Shown: positions 1 to 6,216, numbered from the stretch's first letter. The stretch: DNA of 6,216 bases from Nitrosomonadales bacterium (GCA_018657165.1 JABHXS010000075.1:1-6216); one strand, 5' to 3'. Numbers and translations: made by a program. Notes: a model not told the origin generated them from the letters alone.

Positions 1-782
1 AAAAAAATTGTGTTTCTTGGAAGCAGTCTTTAGATTATCAAAAAGCTAAAGGGGCTTTGGGTGACATGATAATTTTTCAAGGTTATTTTAGTAAAAAGTG
101 CCTTAACAAAGAAATTGATTTATCTGTAATAGACAATAGTAGGTATTTTTACGAGGTCTTTAAGAGTCTGTGGGCCCAAAATGGCGGTGATTTTTTAGGT
201 GGTTATTGGGTTAATGATAAAGAAAGACTTGAAAGTAAGCTGCTTGAAAGCCACTATTCAAATGCGCTTGGTGTTCTTATTCGTGATATGAATAAATACA
301 GCCTGAACTTAATGTCTCGGAACCTGATATTAACTGTTATGGCGGAGGATTTAAAAACTCAAGTGACCGAAGATGATGTGAATCAGTTTATTTTAAATTG
401 GCTGATCAATCATGGCATTGATACCAATAATATTTTTGTTGAGAATGGAGCGGGATTATCAAGAAAGACTTCTATTAATGCGGAGAGCCTTATGAAGATT
501 ATGAATAAAATTTATGAACATCCCTATATGCCAGAGATGTTATCATCTTTCTCAATTTTAGCTGAAGACGGTACATTAGAAAAAAAAATGCCATTCTCTA
601 AGGTTAAAAAAAATGGCCACTTTAAGACTGGCTCATTAAAAAATGTAAGCGCAATTGCAGGATATTTAGTAGATAAAAATAAAAATAAAAAAATATTAAT
701 TTTTTTAATGAACGATAAGGCAGCAAATAAATCTTATGGCCTTCAAAATGACTTAATTAATATAGCATTTGAATCTATTTAA
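1..782 (+). CDS. dacB: D-alanyl-D-alanine carboxypeptidase/endopeptidase PBP4 (serine peptidase S13), 5'-truncated
   Basis: C-terminal part of a PBP4-type penicillin-binding protein, which in the periplasm removes the terminal D-Ala from peptidoglycan peptides or cuts their cross-links. The frame has no stop from base 3 to the TAA at 780-782, giving about 259 visible residues. The TTG at 57 is therefore only an internal codon and the true start lies left of the window. Two of the three penicillin-binding motifs are visible: SxN as Ser-Arg-Asn at bases 315-323 and KTG at bases 624-632 (FKTGSL). An NGAGLSR segment between them corresponds to the family's DGSGLSR. The nucleophile motif SxxK belongs to the missing N-terminal half. 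The middle residue of SxN is Arg here, where many PBP4 proteins have Asp; that position is not catalytic. An FKBP gene follows 21 bp downstream. Family assignment is firm; the fragment cannot show signal peptide or full length. Confidence 0.88.
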   Translation, partial: KNCVSWKQSLDYQKAKGALGDMIIFQGYFSKKCLNKEIDLSVIDNSRYFYEVFKSLWAQNGGDFLGGYWVNDKERLESKLLESHYSNALGVLIRDMNKYSLNLMSRNLILTVMAEDLKTQVTEDDVNQFILNWLINHGIDTNNIFVENGAGLSRKTSINAESLMKIMNKIYEHPYMPEMLSSFSILAEDGTLEKKMPFSKVKKNGHFKTGSLKNVSAIAGYLVDKNKNKKILIFLMNDKAANKSYGLQNDLINIAFESI

Positions 783-792
783 AAATTGATTT

Positions 793-797
793 GAGGA
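793..797 (+). promoter_or_regulatory. Shine-Dalgarno site of the FKBP gene
   Basis: GAGGA lies 6 bases before the ATG at 804 and 9 before the adjacent ATG at 807. It is the clearest ribosome binding site in the window and supports a start that keeps the signal peptide. Which of the two neighbouring ATGs is used cannot be decided. Confidence 0.7.
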
Positions 798-803
798 CCA
801 AAA

Positions 804-1247
804 ATGATGAAAAGATTATTTATATTGATCGCAATGTTAAGTTGTACTTCACTATCACATTCAATAGAGCTTTTTAATGAGGAGAAAGATAAAATGCAAG
901 AAAAAGAAATTATGGAATTAATTATTACAGATAACAAAGTTGGTGATGGACGAGAGGCGGAGAAAGGCCTTACGGTTACTGTTCACTACACTGGTTGGCT
1001 TTATGAGAATGGAGAGAAAACCACTAAGTTTGATAGCTCACTCGATAGGAGGGAGCCATTTAGTTTTGTCTTAGGGGTCGGACAGGTTATTAAGGGCTGG
1101 GATAATGGGGTAAGTGGAATGCAGGTAGGTGGAAGTCGGACGATAATTATTCCATCTGACATGGGATATGGCTCAAGAGGTGCGGGAGGCGTGATTCCAC
1201 CAAACTCTGATCTTATATTTGATGTTGAGCTTATTGAGATTCAATAG
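804..1247 (+). CDS. Exported FKBP-type peptidyl-prolyl cis-trans isomerase
   Basis: A 147-residue prolyl isomerase that speeds cis/trans interconversion of Xaa-Pro bonds during protein folding. Residues 1-20 look like a signal peptide: Met-Met-Lys-Arg, a hydrophobic stretch, then a possible cleavage after Ser-His-Ser at 18-20. A short linker follows and a single FKBP domain fills about 38-147. Aligned from memory to human FKBP12, the pocket residues are all present: Tyr62, Phe76-Asp77 (KFDSS), Phe86, Val95-Ile96, Trp99 (VIKGW), Tyr122 (GYG), Ile131 (VIPP) and Phe139 (IFDVEL). It should therefore be active and probably periplasmic. Cys14 is preceded by Met-Leu-Ser, a poor lipobox, so a lipoprotein is less likely. 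It sits between dacB and an OsmC gene, 21 bp and 2 bp away, probably in one operon; sharing an operon with PBP4 fits an envelope role. No substrate can be named. Confidence 0.93.
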   Translation: MMKRLFILIAMLSCTSLSHSIELFNEEKDKMQEKEIMELIITDNKVGDGREAEKGLTVTVHYTGWLYENGEKTTKFDSSLDRREPFSFVLGVGQVIKGWDNGVSGMQVGGSRTIIIPSDMGYGSRGAGGVIPPNSDLIFDVELIEIQ

Positions 1248-1249
1248 AA

Positions 1250-1666
1250 ATGAAAACTAAAATAAAATGGATGCAGGATGTGAGTTTTAATGGCACGTCA
1301 GAATCTGGACACGAAGTAATGTTAGATGGCCCAAAAGAACTTGGGGGGAAAGATTTAGGTATGAGGCCTATGGAGATGATGTTGATAGGTATGGGCGGGT
1401 GCACTTCATTCGATGTGGTCACAATTTTAAAAAAATCGAGGCAGAATGTAACCGAATGTATTGCGGAGATAGAGGCAACAAGAGCTGATGAAGTACCAAA
1501 GGTTTTTACAAGTATTCACATCCATTTTTTAATTAAAGGCATTAACCTTCAAAGCAAAGCGGTGGAAAGGGCAATCAATTTATCAGCCAATAAATATTGC
1601 TCAGCTTCAATAATGCTTAGCAAAAGTGTAAAGATAACTCATGATTTTGTGATTAGCGAAGAATAG
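1250..1666 (+). CDS. OsmC family protein, YhfA-like
   Basis: A 138-residue protein of the OsmC/Ohr superfamily, closest by recall to E. coli YhfA. Shared blocks are an N-terminal KIKWMQDVSFNGTSESGH segment, PMEMMLIGMGGC around residues 40-51, and a late NKYCSASIML block at 114-123. The two cysteines at the family's redox positions are Cys51 and Cys117; a further Cys70 is present. OsmC/Ohr members reduce organic hydroperoxides through such a cysteine pair, but the YhfA branch has no firmly established substrate, so the reaction is inference. The protein is cytoplasmic, with no signal peptide. The ATG follows the FKBP stop by only 2 bases and only a weak GAG lies before it, so translational coupling to the upstream gene is likely. 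The last 14 bases overlap the convergent minus-strand gene. Confidence 0.9.
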   Translation: MKTKIKWMQDVSFNGTSESGHEVMLDGPKELGGKDLGMRPMEMMLIGMGGCTSFDVVTILKKSRQNVTECIAEIEATRADEVPKVFTSIHIHFLIKGINLQSKAVERAINLSANKYCSASIMLSKSVKITHDFVISEE

Positions 1667-1973
1667 TTTTAATATTAAGCGTATTATTAGTTTCAATAAT
1701 TTTAATTAAACGATCAATGTTTGGATGGCTTCCAGGGTTTTCTTTTGCATTAATTGTATGTTCCGAAAATAGCGCTAAGCCTTTTTGGGCTGCTTGAAGA
1801 TTAATCACCTTAAATGTCTTATATAAATAAAAATAAACTTTCAGTGAGCCTTGGGTGCCTGGTAAATTATCAATTTTATCGACAAAATTACCGTTCAAAT
1901 CATAAAGCTCAATTCTAATTAACTGATTTACGTCCGGAAGGGATTTTAGAGCCTCTTTAAATGTTAATGACAT
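1653..1973 (-). CDS. Small conserved protein, probably DUF2322 family, function unknown
   Basis: A 106-residue soluble-looking protein with no signal peptide, membrane segment or cysteine. Two blocks look conserved: PGTQGSLKVY at residues 38-47, and a stretch at 65-89 that begins GLALFSEHT and ends GSHPNIDRL. By recall these match DUF2322 of beta- and gammaproteobacteria, also about 100 residues long; I cannot run a profile search. No catalytic motif is evident and I assign no function. The ATG at 1971-1973 is preceded by AAGG (1983-1986, minus strand) with a 9-base spacing, lying in the last codons of coq7. Only 4 bases separate the coq7 stop from this start, so the gene is very probably co-transcribed and translationally coupled with coq7. 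Its 3' end overlaps the convergent OsmC gene by 14 bases. Confidence 0.8.
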   Translation of the reverse strand: MSLTFKEALKSLPDVNQLIRIELYDLNGNFVDKIDNLPGTQGSLKVYFYLYKTFKVINLQAAQKGLALFSEHTINAKENPGSHPNIDRLIKIIETNNTLNIKTILR

Positions 1974-1977
1974 TGAC

Positions 1978-2604
1978 TTAGACCTTGTATGTTAGGGAAG
2001 TCATTATTTTAGATGTGATGCTCATGACTTTTTTGACGGGTTTTGGGAGTTCAGCTGCACCTAATTCCTTTGCTGACATTTCGTGCTGGCGTTCATCTAA
2101 TTTCATTTGTTCTAATATTTTTTTTGTTCTAACATCATTTTTAGATAAACTAACAATATGCCTATCAAGGTGTGAAGAGACTTGATTTTCCGTTTCAGCT
2201 AAAAACCCTAAATTATATTTTTTATCAATGATGCTTGCAATCCCACCAATTCCAATAGACCCTATATAAAGGATAGGGTTTAACAAGCTAGTTTTCCCAT
2301 CTAATTCATTTATTCTTTGTTCACACCAAACTAAGTGATCAATTTCTTCACTAGCAGCTTTATTTAAGCTTTTCTCTATGGTTTTATCTTTATTGAAAAA
2401 AAGCTGACCCCTGTAAAGTGCTTGAGCGCAAATTTCTCCTGAGTGATTAACCCTCATTAATTTTGCGTGATTTTTTTTAATTTCTGGGTTGAGATTTTCA
2501 TCACCTGATATTTTTTTATCAGGCCTTGGTCTTTTTGATGAAGTCGGACCAAACAATATATTTAGCCCTATTTCAACTTCATTAATAATTTTATCAATAA
2601 TCAT
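1978..2604 (-). CDS. coq7: Di-iron 3-demethoxyubiquinol 3-hydroxylase (COQ7)
   Basis: A 208-residue hydroxylase of ubiquinone synthesis that adds the C6 hydroxyl to the demethoxyubiquinol ring using O2, replacing the flavoenzyme UbiF found in enterics. The carboxylate-bridged di-iron ligands are all visible: Glu57 in NHSGEICAQALYRGQ, Glu87 and His90 in SEEIDHL, Glu139 in AETENQVSSHL, and Glu171 and His174 in LDERQHE. A hydrophobic stretch at about 109-126 (NPILYIGSIGIGGIAS) fits the helix that docks the enzyme to the membrane where its lipid substrate sits. Length is typical of bacterial COQ7. It starts 8 bases after the ctpA stop and no Shine-Dalgarno site is visible before the ATG, so translation probably depends on coupling to ctpA. 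A DUF2322-like gene follows after 4 bases. Having COQ7 indicates an aerobic, quinone-respiring organism. Confidence 0.95.
   Translation of the reverse strand: MIIDKIINEVEIGLNILFGPTSSKRPRPDKKISGDENLNPEIKKNHAKLMRVNHSGEICAQALYRGQLFFNKDKTIEKSLNKAASEEIDHLVWCEQRINELDGKTSLLNPILYIGSIGIGGIASIIDKKYNLGFLAETENQVSSHLDRHIVSLSKNDVRTKKILEQMKLDERQHEMSAKELGAAELPKPVKKVMSITSKIMTSLTYKV
2504..2523 (-). other. Perfect inverted repeat (hairpin) within the coq7 coding region
   Basis: Seven bases CCTGATA (2504-2510) are exactly mirrored by TATCAGG (2517-2523), with a six-base T loop on the plus strand, so AAAAAA in the coq7 mRNA. A flanking G-U wobble could add one pair. It lies about 80 to 100 bases into coq7 and encodes ordinary residues in a poorly conserved, lysine-rich part of the protein. 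The structure is visible; any regulatory function is speculation. Confidence 0.3.
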
Positions 2605-2612
2605 TTATTTTT

Positions 2613-3998
2613 TTAAAGAGCGGTTTGATCACCCATAGCTTTAAGAATCTTAAGTGCCTCAACATATTGAATATCTTCATCAGTACCAAATTTAATGGGC
2701 TTGAAGTTTTTCAGCGCTTCTTTTTGCTCAAGTGTCGGTCCGTTTGTTATTGGTTTGTCCTTTTTTTTATTCTTATCCTGCAAATTAGAAAGACTATCTG
2801 GAATGTCTTCTTCACGGTAAGCTAAAGATTCTGTTCCATCTGTAATCTTTATATCTGGTTCGATGCCCTTACCCTGAATGGATGTGCCATTTGGAGTATA
2901 GTATCTAGCCGTAGTTAATTTAATTGCTGCACCATTCATCATTGGTAGAATGCTTTGAACAGAGCCCTTACCAAAGCTTCGGGTACCTAATATAGTTGCT
3001 CTTTTGTGATCCTTCAGAGCACCAGTCACAATTTCTGCTGCTGAAGCAGAGCCATTATTTATAATCACAACCATCGGAACATCTTTTATGTCATCCGGCA
3101 GGGATTTTATATAATTATTTTTTTCAAAATCTCCTCCCGACCTTATAAAGTTTTCAGGAGCGGTAGTTAAACGCATTTTTGCATCAGGCGCTCTTCCTTC
3201 GGTATAAACCACTAATTCGTTATCATCTAAGAAAGCTGCTGAAACAGATACAGCTTGCGTTAATAAGCCACCCGGATTGTTTCTCATATCTAGAATAATT
3301 CCATTAAATGCATGTTTATTCTCAACCCTTAATTTTTTAATTGCTTTAGCTAGGTCTTCTCCAGTCCTGTCTTGAAATTGCGTTACTCTAAAATATGCAT
3401 AGTCAGGTTCTATAAGCTTTGCTTTAACACTTTTAGTCTTAATTTGAGCACGCGTAATTTTAATGTCTATAGGGGCTACTACATTCTCACGAAGTAATCG
3501 AATGTCAATTGAAGTGCCTGGTTTACCTCTCATTAATTTAACAGCGTCATTAAGCGTAAGGCCTTTAACTAAAGTGTCATCGAGTTTGATAATTAAATCA
3601 CCACTTTTTAATCCCGCATTGTAAGCAGGCGTATCTTCGATTGGTGTAATCACTTCAACGAAACCATCTTTCATTCCCACCTCGATACCAAGCCCACCAA
3701 ACTCACCTGCAGTGCCTTGCGATAAATCTTTATATTTATCTTTGTCGAGGTAAACAGAGTGAGGATCCAGACCGGAAAGCATTCCTTTAAGGGCCTCATC
3801 AAGTAATTTTGGGTCTCCAATTGGATCTACATAATCTGTTTTTATTTTACCGAACACCTCTGCAAACGTTCTGAGTTTATCAATTGGTAAATTATTTGGG
3901 TTATTTTTATCAGCGAATACAGGGAGATTAAATGTAAATAAAATTCCAATAATTGCTCCGATTATAACGAGTGAAAATTTCTCAATTCTTGAACGCAT
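2613..3998 (-). CDS. ctpA: Carboxyl-terminal processing protease, S41 family (CtpA-like)
   Basis: A 461-residue periplasmic serine protease that trims or degrades envelope proteins from the C-terminus. Residues 1-29 form a signal peptide or anchor, with hydrophobic core about 9-29 and possible cleavage after Val-Phe-Ala. A PDZ domain spans roughly 97-180 (GGLGIEVG at 101-108), and the S41 peptidase domain runs to about 385. The catalytic triad is Ser319 in NNGSASAAEI, Lys344 in RSFGKGSVQ and Gln348. The Ser-Lys spacing of 25 and Lys-Gln spacing of 4 equal those I recall for the plant D1 processing protease. A charged Lys/Asp-rich linker at about 405-415 precedes a C-terminal tail. AAAAAAAGG (4008-4016, minus strand) lies 9 bases before the ATG. 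It is the first gene of a minus-strand operon with coq7. Its substrates cannot be told from sequence; in other proteobacteria CtpA acts on peptidoglycan hydrolases. Confidence 0.94.
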   Translation of the reverse strand: MRSRIEKFSLVIIGAIIGILFTFNLPVFADKNNPNNLPIDKLRTFAEVFGKIKTDYVDPIGDPKLLDEALKGMLSGLDPHSVYLDKDKYKDLSQGTAGEFGGLGIEVGMKDGFVEVITPIEDTPAYNAGLKSGDLIIKLDDTLVKGLTLNDAVKLMRGKPGTSIDIRLLRENVVAPIDIKITRAQIKTKSVKAKLIEPDYAYFRVTQFQDRTGEDLAKAIKKLRVENKHAFNGIILDMRNNPGGLLTQAVSVSAAFLDDNELVVYTEGRAPDAKMRLTTAPENFIRSGGDFEKNNYIKSLPDDIKDVPMVVIINNGSASAAEIVTGALKDHKRATILGTRSFGKGSVQSILPMMNGAAIKLTTARYYTPNGTSIQGKGIEPDIKITDGTESLAYREEDIPDSLSNLQDKNKKKDKPITNGPTLEQKEALKNFKPIKFGTDEDIQYVEALKILKAMGDQTAL

Positions 3999-4049
3999 CT
4001 AAATGAACCTTTTTTTGATTATTATTAAAAGTATTGAAGTGCTTATTAC

Positions 4050-4055
4050 ATTTTA
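4050..4055 (-). promoter_or_regulatory. ctpA: Candidate -10 box for the ctpA operon
   Basis: The minus strand reads TAAAAT here, one mismatch from TATAAT, about 50 bases upstream of the ctpA ATG. A poor -35 match (TTTTTG) sits 17 bases further up. In such AT-rich sequence this can occur by chance. Confidence 0.25.
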
Positions 4056-4092
4056 GTGCATAAATGATAAAACAAAAAACAAATAAACTCCT

Positions 4093-4120
4093 CTGAATTC
4101 TAATACAATGGACATATATT
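4093..4120 (+). promoter_or_regulatory. yoaA: Candidate promoter for yoaA
   Basis: CTGAAT (4093-4098) as a weak -35 and TATATT (4115-4120) as a -10 are 16 bases apart, ending about 40 bases before the ATG. An alternative -10, TACAAT at 4104-4109, matches TATAAT better but has no usable -35. Neither choice is firm. Confidence 0.28.
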
Positions 4121-4161
4121 TATGAAATTTAGTTCCCGGCGAGTTAGCCCTAGAAAAAACT

Positions 4162-6102
4162 ATGAACCCTCAACAAAATTCTTCAACGGATAATTTTTTT
4201 AGCCCTCAAGGCCCGTTAAATGATTGCTTAAATAACTATCAACTAAGGACTGAGCAAGTTGAAATGGCAAAATCAGTTAGTAATGCCATTAAGGATAAAG
4301 AGTCTTTAGTCATAGAGGCTGGTACTGGCGTTGGTAAAACGTTTGCATATTTATATCCCTCACTTTTAAAAGGAGGAAGGGTTGTAATTTCAACCGCTAC
4401 AAAAAATTTACAAGACCAACTTTTTTTTAATGACATACCCAAAATAAGAGAGGCGCTTAAAATCTCAGTAAAGGTAAACATACTGAAGGGGAGAGCAAAC
4501 TATATTTGTAAGCTAAGAATGGAAAATACAAATCAAGAAGGTATGTTTTTTAATAAAAACGATGCTAAATATTTACACTTAATAAAAGCTTTTTCGGATA
4601 ACAGTGATTCTGGTGAAGTCTCTGAGATTAGTAAAATACCAGAAAATTCAGCGATTTGGCCAATGGTCACATCGACAAAAGAAAATTGTTTGGGTCAAGA
4701 TTGTGAATTTTATAAAAACTGTTTTTTAGTAAAGGCTAGAAAGGAAGCGTTAGAATCAGAGGTGCTAATAGTTAATCACCATTTATTTTTTGCTGATTTT
4801 GTTCTAAAGGATGCAGAGCTATCAGAGATTCTGCCTAAGGCAAATACTGTAATTTTTGATGAGGCACACCAGGTCCCTTTGGTTGCATCTTTTTTCTTAG
4901 GTGAATTTATTTCATCAAGCCAAATTATTAATTTAATCCAAGACTGCCAACAAAGTTTTATAAAATATCCAGATACCATCAAGATACTGGATTCATTAGC
5001 AAAAGACTTACAAGAGAACATCTTTGATTTAAAGGCATTAATCAGCCCATCTTCTGTAAGACTGAATATAAATAAGCTTCAAGACTATGATGCTTTTAAA
5101 GAGACCTATAAGACTTTAATTGCAAAATTAGATTTATTAGAAACAATTTTATCTAAACACGCGGAGGATAATGCAGAGTCACAAAAGTTGTTTGATAGAG
5201 CTACAGAGCTTACTATAAAACTTAATTCTTGGTTAAAAAGAGATAATCAAAATGATATTTACTGGCTGGAAGTGTTTGCTAGAACAATTCAATTTAATGC
5301 AACGCCAATTAGCGTTGCTGAGCAATTTAATAAATTTCAAAAGAAAGCTGATAGCGCGTGGATATTTACTTCAGCAACCTTATCAATTAATGGGAGTTTT
5401 GATCACTTCACAAGCTTACTTGGTCTTAAAAAATCAAGGACTCAATATTTGCAGAGCCCTTTTAATTATAGTGAAAATGCATTTCTATATGTACCAAAAG
5501 AAATCCCTGACCCAAAAGATGAGTTATTTAATTTAGTTTTAGTTAAAAAGGCCCTGCCCCTCATAAGAGCAGCAAAGGGAAGGGCATTTATTTTGGCTAC
5601 CAGCTTAAAATCAATGGAAGAAATTGGTGCTTTATTGAAAGATGAGTTTGAGAAAAATAAAATTGATTATCCAGTTATCACTCAAGGTGAAGGCCCTAAA
5701 AATGACTTATTGAATCAATTTAAAAAGCATGGAAATGCAGTTTTAATAGGGTCATTAAGTTTTTGGGAGGGTATTGACGTCCGAGGATCAACGCTAAGTT
5801 TAGTTATAATTGATAAGCTCCCTTTTCAGTCTCCAGGAGACCCTGTATTTGAATCTAAAATTAAATTATTGACGGAGGAGGGGACAAATGCTTTTATGTC
5901 GATGCAGTTGCCTGAGGCTATTATAAGGCTTAAGCAGGGAGTAGGTCGACTTATTAGGGATGATCATGATAAAGGGGTTATGGTGATTTGTGATAGAAGG
6001 ATTATTGAGAAATCATATGGTATGAAGATTTGGAAAAGCCTCCCCTCTTTTAAAAGAACAAGAAGTGAATCAGCTGTTATCAATTTTTTGGAAGAACTAT
6101 AA
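4162..6102 (+). CDS. yoaA: ATP-dependent DNA helicase YoaA (DinG/XPD-like, 4Fe-4S)
   Basis: A 646-residue superfamily 2 helicase of the XPD/DinG group, which unwinds DNA 5' to 3'; E. coli YoaA helps repair blocked forks together with HolC. Motifs in order: Walker A AGTGVGKT (53-60); four cysteines for a 4Fe-4S cluster, Cys116 (NYIC), Cys176, Cys181 and Cys187 (NCLGQDC...NC); VNHH at 204-207; DEAH box 233-236; TSATLS 403-408; motif V GSLSFWEGIDVRG 530-542; motif VI QGVGRLIRD 592-600. Nothing essential is missing. Length and many blocks agree with E. coli YoaA (about 636 residues) better than with DinG (about 716), and the following gene is tsaB, as in E. coli. The chosen ATG gives a normal N-terminus before the Q-motif region (about 27-32). 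No Shine-Dalgarno site is visible before it, so the exact start is less certain. Confidence 0.93.
   Translation: MNPQQNSSTDNFFSPQGPLNDCLNNYQLRTEQVEMAKSVSNAIKDKESLVIEAGTGVGKTFAYLYPSLLKGGRVVISTATKNLQDQLFFNDIPKIREALKISVKVNILKGRANYICKLRMENTNQEGMFFNKNDAKYLHLIKAFSDNSDSGEVSEISKIPENSAIWPMVTSTKENCLGQDCEFYKNCFLVKARKEALESEVLIVNHHLFFADFVLKDAELSEILPKANTVIFDEAHQVPLVASFFLGEFISSSQIINLIQDCQQSFIKYPDTIKILDSLAKDLQENIFDLKALISPSSVRLNINKLQDYDAFKETYKTLIAKLDLLETILSKHAEDNAESQKLFDRATELTIKLNSWLKRDNQNDIYWLEVFARTIQFNATPISVAEQFNKFQKKADSAWIFTSATLSINGSFDHFTSLLGLKKSRTQYLQSPFNYSENAFLYVPKEIPDPKDELFNLVLVKKALPLIRAAKGRAFILATSLKSMEEIGALLKDEFEKNKIDYPVITQGEGPKNDLLNQFKKHGNAVLIGSLSFWEGIDVRGSTLSLVIIDKLPFQSPGDPVFESKIKLLTEEGTNAFMSMQLPEAIIRLKQGVGRLIRDDHDKGVMVICDRRIIEKSYGMKIWKSLPSFKRTRSESAVINFLEEL
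6090..6094 (+). promoter_or_regulatory. tsaB: Shine-Dalgarno-like site of tsaB inside the yoaA 3' end
   Basis: GGAAG lies 7 bases before the tsaB ATG, inside the last yoaA codons. With the TAATG stop/start junction it supports the start at 6102 and coupled translation. Confidence 0.5.
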
Positions 6103-6216
6103 TGAATATATTATCAATCGATACTTCGAGTCATCTTTTATCTATTGCTTTATTAAAAAATAAAATACTTTTAGAGGAAACATATTCATCAGATAAAAAG
6201 CACTCAGAAAATATCA
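6102..6216 (+). CDS. tsaB: tRNA N6-threonylcarbamoyladenosine biosynthesis protein TsaB (YeaZ), 3'-truncated
   Basis: First 38 codons of a gene that runs off the right edge. The product begins MNILSIDTSSHLLSIALL, the first strand-turn-strand of the ASKHA fold typical of TsaB (IDTS motif). It continues to a KKHSENI segment matching the His-Ser-Glu part of the family. TsaB is an inactive partner of TsaD; together with TsaE and TsaC products they build t6A at position 37 of tRNAs reading ANN codons, in the cytoplasm. TsaD starts similarly but usually with a longer IETSCDE motif, so TsaB is preferred. The ATG shares its A with the last base of the yoaA TAA, a one-base overlap that implies co-transcription. 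Adjacency to yoaA, as in E. coli, strengthens the call. Confidence 0.85.
   Translation, partial: MNILSIDTSSHLLSIALLKNKILLEETYSSDKKHSENI

Larger units (their letters stand above)
3999..4161. promoter_or_regulatory. Divergent intergenic promoter region between ctpA and yoaA
   Basis: The only gap longer than 25 bases in the window: 163 bp between two outward-facing genes, so it should hold promoters for both the ctpA-coq7 operon and yoaA-tsaB. It is very AT-rich apart from a short GC-richer patch at about 4135-4150. I found no clear operator palindrome, LexA-type box or riboswitch. Confidence 0.6.

Noticed and set aside
580..613. Two A-runs (9 and 8 bases) close together in dacB, considered as frameshift or slippage sites.
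   Set aside because: The frame reads through both into the conserved KTG motif without disruption, and A-runs are common throughout the window.
1683..1703. Short A/T-only hairpin (ATTATT / AATAAT) followed by TTT, 17 bases after the OsmC stop; possible terminator.
   Set aside because: Six A-T pairs without any G-C are too weak for an intrinsic terminator, and such repeats are expected by chance in this composition.
1985..2185. Plus-strand open frame opposite coq7.
   Set aside because: It is antisense to the conserved di-iron region of coq7 and its translation resembles no protein I know.
4136..4150. GC-richer patch before yoaA, considered as a hairpin or operator.
   Set aside because: Only a three-base-pair stem (GGC/GCC) forms around a six-base loop, and there is no dyad symmetry like a known repressor site.
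5252..5536. A 94-codon open frame on the plus strand inside yoaA.
   Set aside because: It lies wholly within the helicase gene in another frame, has no ribosome binding site and shows no recognisable protein features; the yoaA frame is clearly the coding one.
1..6216. Search for CRISPR repeats, insertion sequence ends, tRNA or rRNA genes and toxin-antitoxin pairs.
   Set aside because: Nearly all bases are taken by seven recognised housekeeping genes and one small conserved gene; no repeated spacers, transposase motifs or cloverleaf sequences were seen.

Overview
This is an AT-rich, tightly packed chromosomal segment of a proteobacterium. It encodes a COQ7-type ubiquinone hydroxylase, a YhfA-like OsmC protein, a PBP4-type carboxypeptidase, a YoaA helicase next to TsaB, and what looks like a DUF2322 protein. 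That set fits a betaproteobacterium. The low GC, short spacers and gene overlaps suggest a streamlined lineage such as the aquatic Methylophilales (OM43/Methylopumilus type). The lineage is inferred from gene content and base composition, not from a marker gene.

Layout: (1) Bases 1-1666, plus strand: the 3' part of dacB (PBP4), whose frame is open to the left edge, then an exported FKBP-type prolyl isomerase, then a YhfA-like OsmC protein. Spacers are 21 and 2 bp, so this is probably one operon. (2) Bases 1653-3998, minus strand: ctpA (S41 processing protease), then coq7, then a small DUF2322-like protein. Spacers are 8 and 4 bp, again an operon. Its last gene overlaps the end of the OsmC gene by 14 bp, tail to tail. 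(3) Bases 3999-4161: the only sizeable non-coding stretch, a divergent promoter region of 163 bp. (4) Bases 4162-6216, plus strand: yoaA, an XPD/DinG-like iron-sulphur helicase, followed with a 1-base stop/start overlap by the beginning of tsaB, which is cut by the right edge.

Functionally this is core housekeeping. PBP4, the FKBP and CtpA act in the cell envelope, COQ7 makes respiratory quinone, the OsmC protein probably handles oxidised substrates, YoaA repairs DNA and TsaB helps make the t6A modification of tRNA. I saw no mobile element, CRISPR array, rRNA, tRNA or toxin-antitoxin pair, and no new defence or biosynthetic system. The least understood item is the DUF2322-like protein co-transcribed with coq7.
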